The translations under genes and the position numbers were made by a program. The notes beneath the pieces were generated by a model, which saw nothing but the letters and a program-made list of their open reading frames with translations, did no database searches and was not told the DNA's origin. Below, piece after piece: positions 29,134-39,245 of a DNA stretch of 45,615 nucleotides (positions are counted from its first letter, which is position 1; every line of letters begins with the position of its first letter). Origin of the DNA: Haplosporangium gracile (taxonomy: Eukaryota; Mortierellomycota; Mortierellomycetes; Mortierellales; Mortierellaceae). The DNA is taken from positions 1 through 45,615 of the forward strand of contig JAAAUF010000243.1 of NCBI GenBank assembly GCA_015499985.1. Reading direction: 5' to 3'.

Positions 29134-32100
29134 ATGTCCACAGCAGCTGTCGTCGAGCCAGACCCTGGCCCCATCCACGTCGAGACCACAAAGGACAGGA
29201 CTTCCATCAAACTCATGGACCTGCCCATGACCAAAAAGAACAAGGACAAGAACAAGGATACCAACTCGACTACTGCCGATACGAATAACAGCAGTGAACA
29301 TAACAAACAGCAACACTCTTCGTCCTCGTCCTCTCCCTCTTCTTCGTCAATATCTTCTTCAAAGGCAAAAAAAAAGTCTGCGGCGGTGGCTAATATTGAA
29401 CACGATTCGGATCCCTCCTTCCTCCCTGCAGACAACAATGAGGACGAAAACAACGCCACCACTACAGGAACGACAAAAGAACAAAGCGACAGCAGGGACA
29501 AGGAATTACAGGACAATGCCACCACCTCGGAATCGGTCGAAGAGGAGGAAGATCAGTCGTCGACAAAACATCGCGTCGGAAACCCTCCTCATTACGAAAC
29601 CCGCGAGGAACGACTGATCCGGATCCGGAAACAATTCAACCAGCTGGACGAACAGCAGTCAGGATTCATCGATGCCAACTCTTTGGTGACCTTTTTTGCT
29701 GACGTTACCTCCGACAAAAACGTCCAGCAGCGGTATGCTGACGAGCTGTTGCAGCTCTGTCATTCCAGGGCCTTGCGCCGGAATCGAAGCAGCTCCAAGG
29801 GACAGAGTGGAGCTCAACGCAACAGGAATAACAACGGTCAGGACGATAGCATAAATAACGACGATGGCTTGTCGGATCAGAGGAGCGTTCATAGCGACAG
29901 GACGTCTGAATTGAACAACGACTCGGATCGCGCCTCTCACAATGGACGGCTTCGTTACGACGACTTTCAGGTCTTTGTGGAGGAGAAGGAAGAGAGGTTA
30001 TGGAACCTCTTCCAAGAGATTGACCACAACAACGACAACGGTATGTGCCAACAACGCTCTTTCATTACTCTACACTCGCACCCCATGGATGTTTTACGTT
30101 CTCTTGCCAATTGTGTGCAGGGTGGGTCAGGAGAGAAAGAAACCCCCGGCAAAAGGATTCATTGTGATGTCACAGCAACTCTAACATGGTCAAGTTTTAC
30201 TAACTACGTCCCAAAAAACGTACTATATTTTTTCCGTTCTCCCTTTTGACGTTTTACTCAACGACCATCTCTTACTTCCCACGGGCACTTATTCAAAAAA
30301 ACAACAAACATATTTAGAACTCCAAGCGGATGAGTTGCAGGCATCGCTGACCAAGGCCGGAATCGACCTGTCCGATGCAGATCTGGAACAGTTCATTAAG
30401 GCCATGGATAGGGACGGAGATGGAGTGATCGATTACGAGGAATGGCGCGATTTCTTGGTCGTAAGTCAACCCCTGTTCCTTTTTTTTTTTATTGTTTTTT
30501 TTTTCTGTTCGTTATTCTTTCTCGTCGTTCTCTGTTGCTCTCTCTTTCGTCTTCTCGTCGCTCGTTGTCAACAATGGGCACACTTTTTTATGCAGGAAGA
30601 GCAGAAATCACAAGAAGCATAAAAATTGAGATTGGACCAACGGGAGCTAGGATTCAGGAAAACAAGAAAAAAGGGCGACATAAAAAAAAAGAGTCAACAA
30701 GAGGCAGGATTAGAGAGGGTATGCAGTTCTGGAAGCTATTGACACCAAGATCGACGACTTTTATTATTGTTCGCTTGTTTTCATAATCGATCGGATCGAC
30801 TCTGAAAGAAAAGAGGGGAGGGAGGCCAAAGCTGATTGCGCAATTACAAAAGTGGGGAAGGGAAAGAACAGTTGCAGCGCACGGATGGAGCAATTTTGAT
30901 TACTCATGGGCAAATGGACAAAAAAAAAGAGTGAACACAGGGTGAGAAGCCGATCGGAAACGGCATGTACAATTTGTTGCGAGCAGGAACTATTCTATTG
31001 TGGGAAGTAGGTCTTAAAAAAAAAGCAAAGAGGAGAGAGCGGCAGGAACAGGGGCCAGTGAGCAGGCGTACAGAGAAAAGCGAACAGGGACAGGCACAGG
31101 GACAGTGGGGTCAGAGACATTGCATAAGAGTAATTTGATTCCAATTTCATTTGAAATGGGGTACTTGCATCGTCGTGCAAGTGTTCACTTTTTCAGGGGC
31201 AGGTACAAAATCTAACACCAAAATCATTCTGTTAATTTTAATTCTTTGTAGCTGCTTCCACGCGAGCCGACACTGAAGGAGATCTTCCACTATGTCCAGG
31301 AAGTGGTCGCCCAGGTCAATGTCGATGGTGATGTCGTCATGCCTCCCTCGGAGAACGACTATGTTGCTAGGTACCTTTTGGCTGGAGCCATTGCCGGAGC
31401 CGTCTCTAGAACAGGTTGGCAAATTGGATATTCTTATGGAAGCAGTTCATGTGCACATTTTTACAACGACCTAACAACAATTTGCTCTTATGAATATGAT
31501 AGCGACGGCGCCATTGGATCGATTGAAGGTGTATCTTATTACAAACTCGATGCCGGCGTTGACGGGACAAGTGGCTCAGGCGGGTCTCAAGCATATACCC
31601 AAACTCTCGACTCCTAGTGCGGTAGCCCCTGTGAAGCAGCGATTGTTGTGGAATGCAATCGTTGATCTGTACCATCAAGGAGGCGTCAAGACCTTTTTCC
31701 GTGGCAATGGACTCAACATTATCAAGATTGCACCCGAGTCGGCTATCAAGTTCTACACTTACGAGACCAGCAAGTCGTTTATTGTACATCATATGCCGTC
31801 GATGACTGTGCAGCACCATCATCCACCTTCGTCCAACATCACGCATTCCTCGCCTGTTCATGTACCCGAGATTGCGACTTCTGGACGGTTCTTGGCAGGA
31901 GGAATCGCTGGTCTTGTGTCGCAGTTCTCGATCTACCCGCTGGAGACTATCAAGACCAGGATCATGTCTTCGACAGTAAAGGCGAAGGCTCAAAAGGCAG
32001 CCACAGTACAAGCATCATTAACATCATCATCATCATCACCATCATCATCATCATTGGCATCATCATCATTGGCATCAACAACCTCGGGGACAGGACCAGG

Positions 32101-32731
32101 AGCAGCAGCAGCAAAACAAAAGGCGTGCATACGATCTGTAGCACGTGAGATGTGGCAACAGGCTGGATTACGAGGCTTCTATCGTGGTCTTGGCCCTTCT
32201 CTAGTCGGAATCTTCCCCTACGCAGCCATCGACCTGTCAGTGTTTGAAACACTCAAGTTTGGATACATGCGGTGGAAGGCTGGTGTGCATGAGGGTGATG
32301 AGGGAAGTGAAGAGAAGGCTTTGGATCGCCCCAGCGTGTTTGTGTTGCTTGCCTGTGGAACGGTCAGTGGAAGTGTTGGAGCGACGAGTGTGTACCCTTT
32401 GAGTCTTGTCAGGACGCGGTTACAGGCCCAAGGCACGCCACAGCACCCGCAGACTTATACTTCGACATTGGACGTCTTCCGGAAAACGTATGAGAGTGAT
32501 GGGCTCCGTGGCTTCTATAAGGGCATGGTCCCTACCCTCACCAAGGTATGGCTCGTTCTATTTGTGTACGCGTGGGTGCTTGATATTGTTTTTTTTTTTT
32601 TCTTTCAAAAGATTTTGAATACTGACGAGTTGCGCGTTTTATTTCTTTGTGTTTGTGAAATGTAGGTTGTGCCGGCTGTCAGTATCTCGTATGTAGTGTA
32701 CGAGTACAGTAAACGGGAACTCGGCCTTTAA
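29134..32731 (+). CDS. EF-hand calcium-regulated mitochondrial carrier (SCaMC / ATP-Mg-Pi type)
   Basis: Five exons: 29134-30040, 30318-30460, 31252-31414, 31503-32545, 32666-32731; 773 residues. Family members exchange ATP-Mg for phosphate across the inner mitochondrial membrane under cytosolic Ca2+ control. An N-terminal Ser/Lys-rich disordered region of about 155 residues precedes EF-hands: a degenerate one (LDEQQSGFIDANS), an atypical one spanning the exon 1-2 junction, and a canonical one (MDRDGDGVIDYEEWRDFL). The carrier domain has three repeats with signatures APLDRLKV, YPLETIKTR and YPLSLVRTRLQAQ. Exon 2-3 continuity (EWRDFLV to LLPREPTLKEI) is the family pattern and supports the 791-nt intron 2. 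The Ser/Ala-rich insertion after the second signature is coded by a TCA microsatellite. N-terminal and linker lengths exceed the family norm. Confidence 0.92.
30461..31251 (+). other. Long carrier intron with a possible alternative terminal exon
   Basis: The intron is 791 nt and begins GTAAGT. At 30591-30595 a TGCAG acceptor, 135 nt from the donor, leads into nine in-frame codons (EEQKSQEA, then TAA at 30620-30622). Use of this acceptor would end the protein just after the canonical EF-hand. No other gene is seen inside the intron. Confidence 0.4.
32013..32077 (+). repeat. ATC/TCA trinucleotide repeat within the carrier gene
   Basis: About 65 bp of interrupted TCA repeats in frame, encoding mostly serine with Pro, Leu and Ala, in the loop between the second signature motif and the next membrane helix of the carrier. 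Expected to vary in length between strains. Confidence 0.8.
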
Positions 32732-33093
32732 TTATTATCATTTTGAGATTTCAGGACATCCATTCCATCCTCATTTCACACCACCTTATTTTTGCCCATT
32801 TCATGTTTTTTTTTTTTTTCCCCCCAAAAAGTTTAAAGTAATAGAGATAAGGTAGAAGAAAAAAAAAAAGAGAAGTTTCTAAGCAAATAAACTACACCCC
32901 CCTCCCCCTCCCTCCTCACTCATTTTTAAATTATACATACATCAACTAAACAAATTTACTTTGGGCATGAGGTTTTATGAATAATACATTGATCGATGCG
33001 CGAAAAGAACGAAAAAGGGAAAAAGGACGAGATGTAAAAATACAAGCAAATGAATGATGCAACAAAGAAATATGCTATGGCGTGTTTTCAGTC
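32732..33093. other. Convergent 3' region between carrier and PIF1
   Basis: AT-rich with poly-T (32806-32819) and poly-A (32860-32869) runs, and AATAAA-type strings near 32886. Holds the two 3' UTRs. No gene. Confidence 0.5.
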
Positions 33094-35651
33094 CTAGTTT
33101 TCGGGAGCAGTGGCGGCAACGGTAACAGACTTCCTAGTATACTTCTTCTTTGCAGTGTTGCTAGCAATAGAAGAAGCTGTAGAAGCAGTCTTCTGATTCG
33201 CCCTAGACCCAGACCCCTTGATCAAACCCTTGCCCGACCCTTTCCCAAAATAAGATAACTCAGCAGTCTCCTGCATAAGCTCCTGGACAGTTTTGAGGCC
33301 ATTATAAAAGGCCTCGACGCGTTCATCCGATTGAACAGCCCGTTTGTCGAAGTTCAGAACCTGCAGCCCTTCAAGAGACGTCGCGCGGGAGAGGGCAACG
33401 TAGGCCTGACCGGCTTCAAAGATCTTGCCCATATCGACTTTTAGTCGCTCCATCGTCTGTCCCTGTGACTTGTGAATGCCTATTTTAGAATTGAATGAGT
33501 GTGAGGAAGGTTAGATGCAATCAAGGTACAAAGAGGAACGCGGGAGAAATATACATCATGATAGTAATGAAAAGAAAGAGAAGCGTACTCATGGCCCAGG
33601 CGAGGATAAGTGGCACCTGAATCCGCGACCCAATAACCTCACCATCCGGCAACTCCATCCTCCACTCCTGCGGCTTAATCACCAAATCATCCTCCTCGCC
33701 CACAAACCTCACCACGGGGAAATGACTCGCCATCCATTCCCCAGACTCTTCACAAAAACTCATCTCCTTCTGGAACCCGACTACCATCCCCATCGATCCG
33801 TTCACAAGTGTGGGTGTCAAGTTCTTGATCAGCATAACCTGGGCGTTTTCTTTGATCTGGAGTTTTGTAGGTGCGTTACAGAATCGATCCATGAATTTTT
33901 CAAGCGGGCCAGAGTCTTGGGGTTGATAAGTGTACATGGGTCCCGGGAGCTGTGTCAACCGCCGGCGGTTGGCTTGTTCAACCTGTGACTTCAACGCAAA
34001 CAATTCCGTCGCCACAATCCCATCCTCGTCGGTCGGGTACGTCGGTTCGCGCGCAAGCGACCGAAAGACTTCACAAGTCTCTTTCGACAATTTCCCATGC
34101 CGCATCTCAGTCAACATCTTGATAAACGCCGGATCACTCTGTCGAAACACTTCTGTCAACTGAAGCGTAAACGGGATCGCTTCCTTCCAAGCCTTGGCAT
34201 CAAAACAAAGCGTCGGCAACTGAGCCACTGCCGCATCCTCCGAAGCAACGATCGCATCAGCCGGGATAAATGGGCTATTACTCCCAGCATGGTCATACTC
34301 AAAGAGCGGCAGTTCCCCCCATTCCATGGCTTCTGCGGTCGCTTGAGAGTGTTGAGGGGATCCAGCTTTGATGATGATGGTCGTGGATCGGGATCCAGAG
34401 TTGCTGGCCCGTGTTCGGGAGGTGGGTTGGGTGGCTGTGAAGGTGGTGATGGAGGAACCGTAGGGGGATGTAGATGAAGGGGGTTGTTTTTGTTGGACGG
34501 GACTTGCTCCTGCGACCGGGGGCAACTGGTAAAAGTCTCCCGTGATAATCAGCTTTCAAAATTGAAATGTTAAGAAATTAATGTTAAGATTCATGTTTTC
34601 TGCAAACACGAAGAGAAATGAATCTTGTAATTAATTTGACCTGAATGCCGCCAAATGGTTTGGTGCTTCGTTTGATGCGGCGCGCAATCTCATCCAGCTT
34701 GTCAAACAAATCGCCATCAATCATCGAAACTAGTAGAAGTTAAAAGGTGCATGAAAAGCGCGAGATACTGGTCAGTCATTCCATCCTGATTCCAGGGCTA
34801 GATAAAATGAAAACGAATACCAAAAAGCAAGATAAAAAAGATCAAATGAACTTACTCTCGTCGATAATAAGAACTTTGGTTTTCCTCCAGCGTCCCTTAG
34901 CCCGCTTATTCTCATCTAACTTAACCATCAACTGATCCACCGTCCCATTCCCCAACCCAATCCCCGCAAACGCATGCAACGTACAGCCTCCAATATTACA
35001 AGCCGCAATCCCTGTCGACGCCGTAACAGCTACTTGGCCCGGTTTGTATTGTTCCTTGAGGTTTTCGATGAGTTGTCGAAGGAGGACGGATTTTCCAGTT
35101 CCTGCAGAGCCGGTGAAAAAGACGGATTTCTTGTTGTGGAGGACTTGTTGCATGAGGAATTGTTGTTCTGTTGAGAGTTGAAATGGTGCTTGGGAAATAA
35201 TGGTGTTGTTGAGGGTAGAGACGTCAAGAGTAGGCGGTGTCGGTGCTAGGCGAGAGTGTTGTGATTCAGAGGACAGGGTTACAGCAGCTGAAGAGTAGGA
35301 CCGGAGGAAAGACCTGGTGGTAGGTCTTGAGAAGGAAGAGGAGGATGAGGCGGTGGTGGTGCTACTGTGGATGAAACGTCCCTTTAGTGGTCGCGATGCT
35401 GCCGCTTGAAGGGTAGATGGCACTGATATCGGACCATAATTTGGTGGCAATATCCTGTGGGTTTCATTGTACTGTTGAGCTCTTGAAGGGGTAGTGAAGA
35501 AGGTTCGAGTGAGCTGAGCGCTGCTGTTATTAGTCCTTGAGGCTTTAGTTAAGCGAGAGAAGGAATGAGTTCCCGAGCGCAGACAAGAGTGTAAGCGGGG
35601 AGCGTTAATCCTGAAGACGCGGTCCATGGAGAGTGCGCCGGTCATTGCCAT
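33094..35651 (-). CDS. PIF1: PIF1-family 5'-3' DNA helicase
   Basis: Four exons: 35651-34856, 34729-34641, 34552-33589, 33479-33094; 744 residues. PIF1 helicases unwind G-quadruplexes and act on mitochondrial DNA, telomeres and replication forks. The N-terminus (about 1-60: many Arg, Ser, Thr, few acids) looks like a mitochondrial presequence; in-frame ATGs at residues 1, 3 and 9 could give alternative forms. Motif I GSAGTGKSVLL is at about 178, motif II IIDEISMIDGDLFDKLD spans exons 1-2, LIITGDFYQLPPV opens exon 3, and the C-terminal signature SIHKSQGQTMERL then YVALSRATSLEGLQVLNF spans exons 3-4. After the LPPV motif lies a Ser/Thr/Pro-rich insertion of about 60 residues. The second intron ends in AAAG. 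Divergent from TRM13. Confidence 0.93.
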
Positions 35652-35895
35652 TCTATAAATTCCCTTCGGTTTTCGGTGGTCGTTGTTTTGGGAGAAGGTG
35701 AAAAGAAGGAAAACTAAAAAGGCACTTTTTTATATATACGCTTTTGTGTTCAACTCGCCCCCTGAAAAAGGGTATCCGTGACTGGTGTTTGCGCACGATG
35801 TCTGTTGACTATGTTTCCTTTTTCATTTTTTTTTTCTTTTTTCAAGTCGCCTTTGCCCAACAGTCAAGACACAAGCACAACCGGCTGCAACTGTA
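35652..35895. promoter_or_regulatory. Divergent promoter of PIF1 and TRM13
   Basis: 244 bp between the two start codons. A TATATATAA element on the minus strand (35729-35738) lies about 80 bp before the PIF1 ATG. No TATA box is visible on the TRM13 side, which instead has a T-rich stretch at 35815-35845. Confidence 0.5.
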
Positions 35896-37791
35896 ATGTC
35901 GTTCACGTCAGGACAGGACATGCAGAAACAGCACCCAGTCATCTGCCAGCACTCCATCTGGGGCAGCAAACAACAGCGATACCGACACTGCAAACTCCCT
36001 GCAAAACTCTCCCCCTCTCTACTCGAAAAACTTTACCACCTCGAACAACAGTGCTTCCTCTCCTCAGCCACGACACCACAGTCCGAGGAAGAGCACCAAG
36101 CCCAAGTCACAAATTACCTCGCCCTCCGCACAGAATTGCTCCAACCCGACCTAGACACTCACAAGGTCCTTTGCGGACATCACCAGAAGGAAGCCCAAGC
36201 CGCCCAAGCTAAACTGGACGAGATCAACAAGCAGAAGGCCGAGGGTACGTATCAGGATCCGGAGGAGGTGAAGCGGCTGGCGAAGGAACAACCTGTGGAT
36301 CCCAACGATATTCCGGTGGAGTTTTTGGATGCGGTGGAGAGAGTATTCTCTGTGGAAATGGCGGTAGATGAGGGAGGATGGGTGAGAAGGGTGTTAGATC
36401 AGGCTGATGGACTGGAGGATTGGAAGATGGGGCGGTCTGGACGAAGGCGATCAGGACGAGGACAGGATGTTGGTGATGATGATGATGGAGAGGGGATGGA
36501 GGACAGTGCGGAGAAGGATTTCCCGTGTCACGGGTCATATGAGAGTCTGTTCTCGGAGGCGGGTGCAAAGAAGAAACGGCATTTGGCACAGGAGTCGCAG
36601 TTGATCCAGTCTATGTCGACTTTGGGACTTTTGAGACCGGTTCTGGAGCAAGAAGATATTGAGGAGAAAGTTGGCGATGATACCAAGGATCAAAAGGTCA
36701 CTGGAAATAGTAGGAGAAGGAAGCCTGTATTTGTGGAGTTTGGAGCAGGAACAGGTGGTCTGTCGCGTCATCTCCAGCTGGTTCTGGAAACCATCGTCAC
36801 CCCACTATCACTTACCGCGTTATCATCAACAGCCTCGGACTTTGCTTCAGGAGAACAACAACAACCAACCGCCGGCACAACGGCAAAGACGCTAGAGCCG
36901 TTTAACTTTGTCCTCTTGGACCGGCAAAAATTCCGTTCGCGCAACCAAGTCGACTACATGATCCGAACCCAACCCCGGCCCGTCAAACCGCGCGTCCTCC
37001 GAATCACAAAGGACGTCCGAGAACTGGTCCTCGAAAACCTGCAATTGATTCATGAGGTCGAACCGGGGGTTGCATGGCCAGATTGGACCGAGAGTGGTGG
37101 TGGGCTGGTAAAGCCAAAGAAGGAGTCGAGACGGGCTCCGACACATTACTTGTGTGTCTCGAAACATTTCTGTGGGCCGGCTACTGATCTTGCATTGTCG
37201 TGGATGAGAGATCAGCAACAGCGGCAACAGAAGAATGGAGAGAAAGGAGAGAAGGGGGAGGAGGAGCAGCAGGATCTGTACTCGATTTGTTTTGCGACTT
37301 GTTGTCATGGTATCTGTGAGTCATCGTTAATGGTTGCAAAGTCTTATTTGCTTGAGCTGTTAAATTCTTCGTCGTCATCATCATCCTCCGTCGCGGTCAA
37401 GAAACGGAAACGGGTGGAGAGCGAGGAACGAGATGTCAAAACGATGGACAGGCACGACGAAACCACAACCCCTACCACCATATCTGAGCTGGTGTCTTTG
37501 GAGCAAATGGAGACCTGGATCCCCTGGATCATCAAACTGACAGGGTGGGCAACCTTGGGCAAGGAGGAAGAGAGTAGTCTAGTCGCCCGCCCCGGCAAAG
37601 ACGCTACCATTGCTGCCGCGGAGGAACTAATGACACGGAACCAGAGACGGGTGTTGGGCAAGCGATGCAAGAAGCTGTTAGATATGGCGCGGTGTATGTA
37701 TTTAATGCGCGAGTGTGGGTTTCGGGAGGCCAAGTCGATCGAGTATACAACCGAGAGTGTTGAGAGCGGGGCCATTGTTGGGACCATGTAA
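35896..37791 (+). CDS. TRM13: tRNA:m4X (2'-O-) methyltransferase TRM13
   Basis: Single exon, 631 residues. TRM13 methylates the ribose at position 4 in the acceptor stem of certain tRNAs (Gly, Pro, His in yeast) using S-adenosylmethionine. Seen: N-terminal zinc-finger region with C, H, YRHCKLP (about 18-34), then a second cysteine/histidine site VLCGHHQ (about 91-97). A coiled, charged linker follows. The SAM fold begins with VFVEFGAGTGGLSRHL (about 279-294) and continues with FVLLDRQ, CVSKHFCGPATDLAL (about 418-433) and CFATCCHGICES (about 464-475), all diagnostic for the family. Ser-run insertion after LLELLNS and several disordered linkers make it longer than the yeast enzyme. Start is the first ATG, 244 bp from the divergent PIF1 gene. 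Confidence 0.93.
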   Translation: MSFTSGQDMQKQHPVICQHSIWGSKQQRYRHCKLPAKLSPSLLEKLYHLEQQCFLSSATTPQSEEEHQAQVTNYLALRTELLQPDLDTHKVLCGHHQKEAQAAQAKLDEINKQKAEGTYQDPEEVKRLAKEQPVDPNDIPVEFLDAVERVFSVEMAVDEGGWVRRVLDQADGLEDWKMGRSGRRRSGRGQDVGDDDDGEGMEDSAEKDFPCHGSYESLFSEAGAKKKRHLAQESQLIQSMSTLGLLRPVLEQEDIEEKVGDDTKDQKVTGNSRRRKPVFVEFGAGTGGLSRHLQLVLETIVTPLSLTALSSTASDFASGEQQQPTAGTTAKTLEPFNFVLLDRQKFRSRNQVDYMIRTQPRPVKPRVLRITKDVRELVLENLQLIHEVEPGVAWPDWTESGGGLVKPKKESRRAPTHYLCVSKHFCGPATDLALSWMRDQQQRQQKNGEKGEKGEEEQQDLYSICFATCCHGICESSLMVAKSYLLELLNSSSSSSSSVAVKKRKRVESEERDVKTMDRHDETTTPTTISELVSLEQMETWIPWIIKLTGWATLGKEEESSLVARPGKDATIAAAEELMTRNQRRVLGKRCKKLLDMARCMYLMRECGFREAKSIEYTTESVESGAIVGTM

Positions 37792-38011
37792 CATTCATTC
37801 TTTTTGCTGCTTCTCTTACTTTTCTCACGCGTTCACATAGACAATAGTACACATAGACCCATATTAATAGAAATTCTTTCATTATCACCATTAACAGATA
37901 ATACTGAAAAAAAAGGATGACAGCGGCTCTTATGAAGAAAGATGGGATTGTATTTTGTTCACAATAATTATTCTCGTTCTATGCTGTGTTCGTCTGCTGC
38001 GTTTGCATCAT

Positions 38012-38891
38012 TTAGTGTTCGACACCAGCGCCGACGGCGTGGCCAGCCTTGCTGAGTCTCCACTCTAATTACGCCAAATGAAAAAGAAAAAGCGATTAAA
38101 GCGTTAGTAAGCCATTACTTCTTTCATTTCAATGTCTTCCGATACTGATCCGATATGAACCCTGGGATCCAGTGTCGCGTCAGTCCTAATAACCACCATC
38201 CTTTCAAGGAGTCAATCGGCTATGAATGCTGTTGTCTGCAAAAACAAAAAGATCGATATATCCGAATCCAAGAAGTCCGTGACTTCCCGCGCTCTATGAT
38301 TTCCGTCGGACGTATTTCCGAAAGCGTCAATAACAACTGCAATAATAATCAACAAGACAAGGGACGTACGGTGGTTCTCCTTGCCCCAGGAGTAGAGTCC
38401 GTAGGCGGCGCCGAGAGGGACGGCAATGTAGAAGGCCTGGCCGGTAACGCGGCGGAAGGTGTTGAAGATAGCCTGGTGAAGGGCGCCGGCAAAGGCGCGC
38501 TGCTCATAAGGCGACAAGGTGTAGGTAACGATTCCGCGCTGTCCGGCGGCGCCCAAGTGTCCCCACCAGCCCATCCATTTTCCTATTAGAGGTAAGGAGG
38601 GAGTTTTGTTAGGGTATGTTATGAATAAGAGGAAAGAGAGGAGGAGTAGTTGTTGAGTGATGGGTGGGGGCAGGTTGTTGTGTGTGTAGGTAGATGTCCT
38701 TGGCGTTGCTGAGTTAGGTAATGAGGTCCTTCGCTATCATCCGGATGTGTATGCTCCGGAAGCAATAAAGTGCGAGTGAAAGGCGTGTTTCTTGTTCGTC
38801 TTATTTGCTGAGAGTGCTGTCGCTGTGTTCATTGTCTCCTGCAGCTGTCGTTGCTGATGTCTTTTAAGAAGGAGAACATACCGCCAGCCAT
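38012..38891 (-). CDS. QCR8: Ubiquinol-cytochrome c reductase subunit 8 (complex III)
   Basis: Three exons: 38891-38882 (only 10 nt), 38582-38370, 38064-38012; 91 residues, normal for the family. QCR8 is a single-membrane-helix subunit of the inner-membrane bc1 complex near cytochrome b. The joined N-terminus has the family start M.GGKWMGWWGHLG, then QRGIVTYTLSPYEQRAFAG, FNTFRRVTG, the membrane helix FYIAVPLGAAYGLY and the SWGKEN end, with WRLSKAGHA from exon 3. The tiny first exon is supported by the GTATGT donor, TAG acceptor and the conserved GGKW junction. Both introns are about 300 nt. Divergently transcribed from LSC2. Confidence 0.92.
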
Positions 38892-39245
38892 GTTGATTTA
38901 GATTTGAGTGTTAAAAGGGTGAAAGAGAGGAAAGAGTTGTTTGAATGCAAAGAGAGCAACGCAGGGCGAAAAAGAGATTCCGAAGTGGAAGACGTCGGCT
39001 TTGTTTATTTTTTCTCTAATTGAATGCCTTTCTTCTCTAATTGAACACCAGTACAAGAAAAAGCGTGACCTCAGAACACGTACAATATTTCCAAGGTAAC
39101 TAGGCTCCGCTTCATTGATTCCCCCTTGTACGTGGCTCAATGGACGACCGTTTTGCCTGCCTGCGAGAAGAGTATTTACTTTCAAGACGTTTTTGAGAAC
39201 ACATTCGATCCATCTCTCTCCCCACTCTTCACTTTTCCTCACATC
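38892..39245. promoter_or_regulatory. Divergent promoter of QCR8 and LSC2 with a 13-bp direct repeat
   Basis: 354 bp between the start codons of two mitochondrial energy genes. TTCTCTAATTGAA occurs twice, at 39012-39024 and 39033-39045, with start points 21 bp apart, or two DNA turns, near the middle of the region. No TATA box at the usual distance on the QCR8 side. A shared activator site is inferred. Confidence 0.5.
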
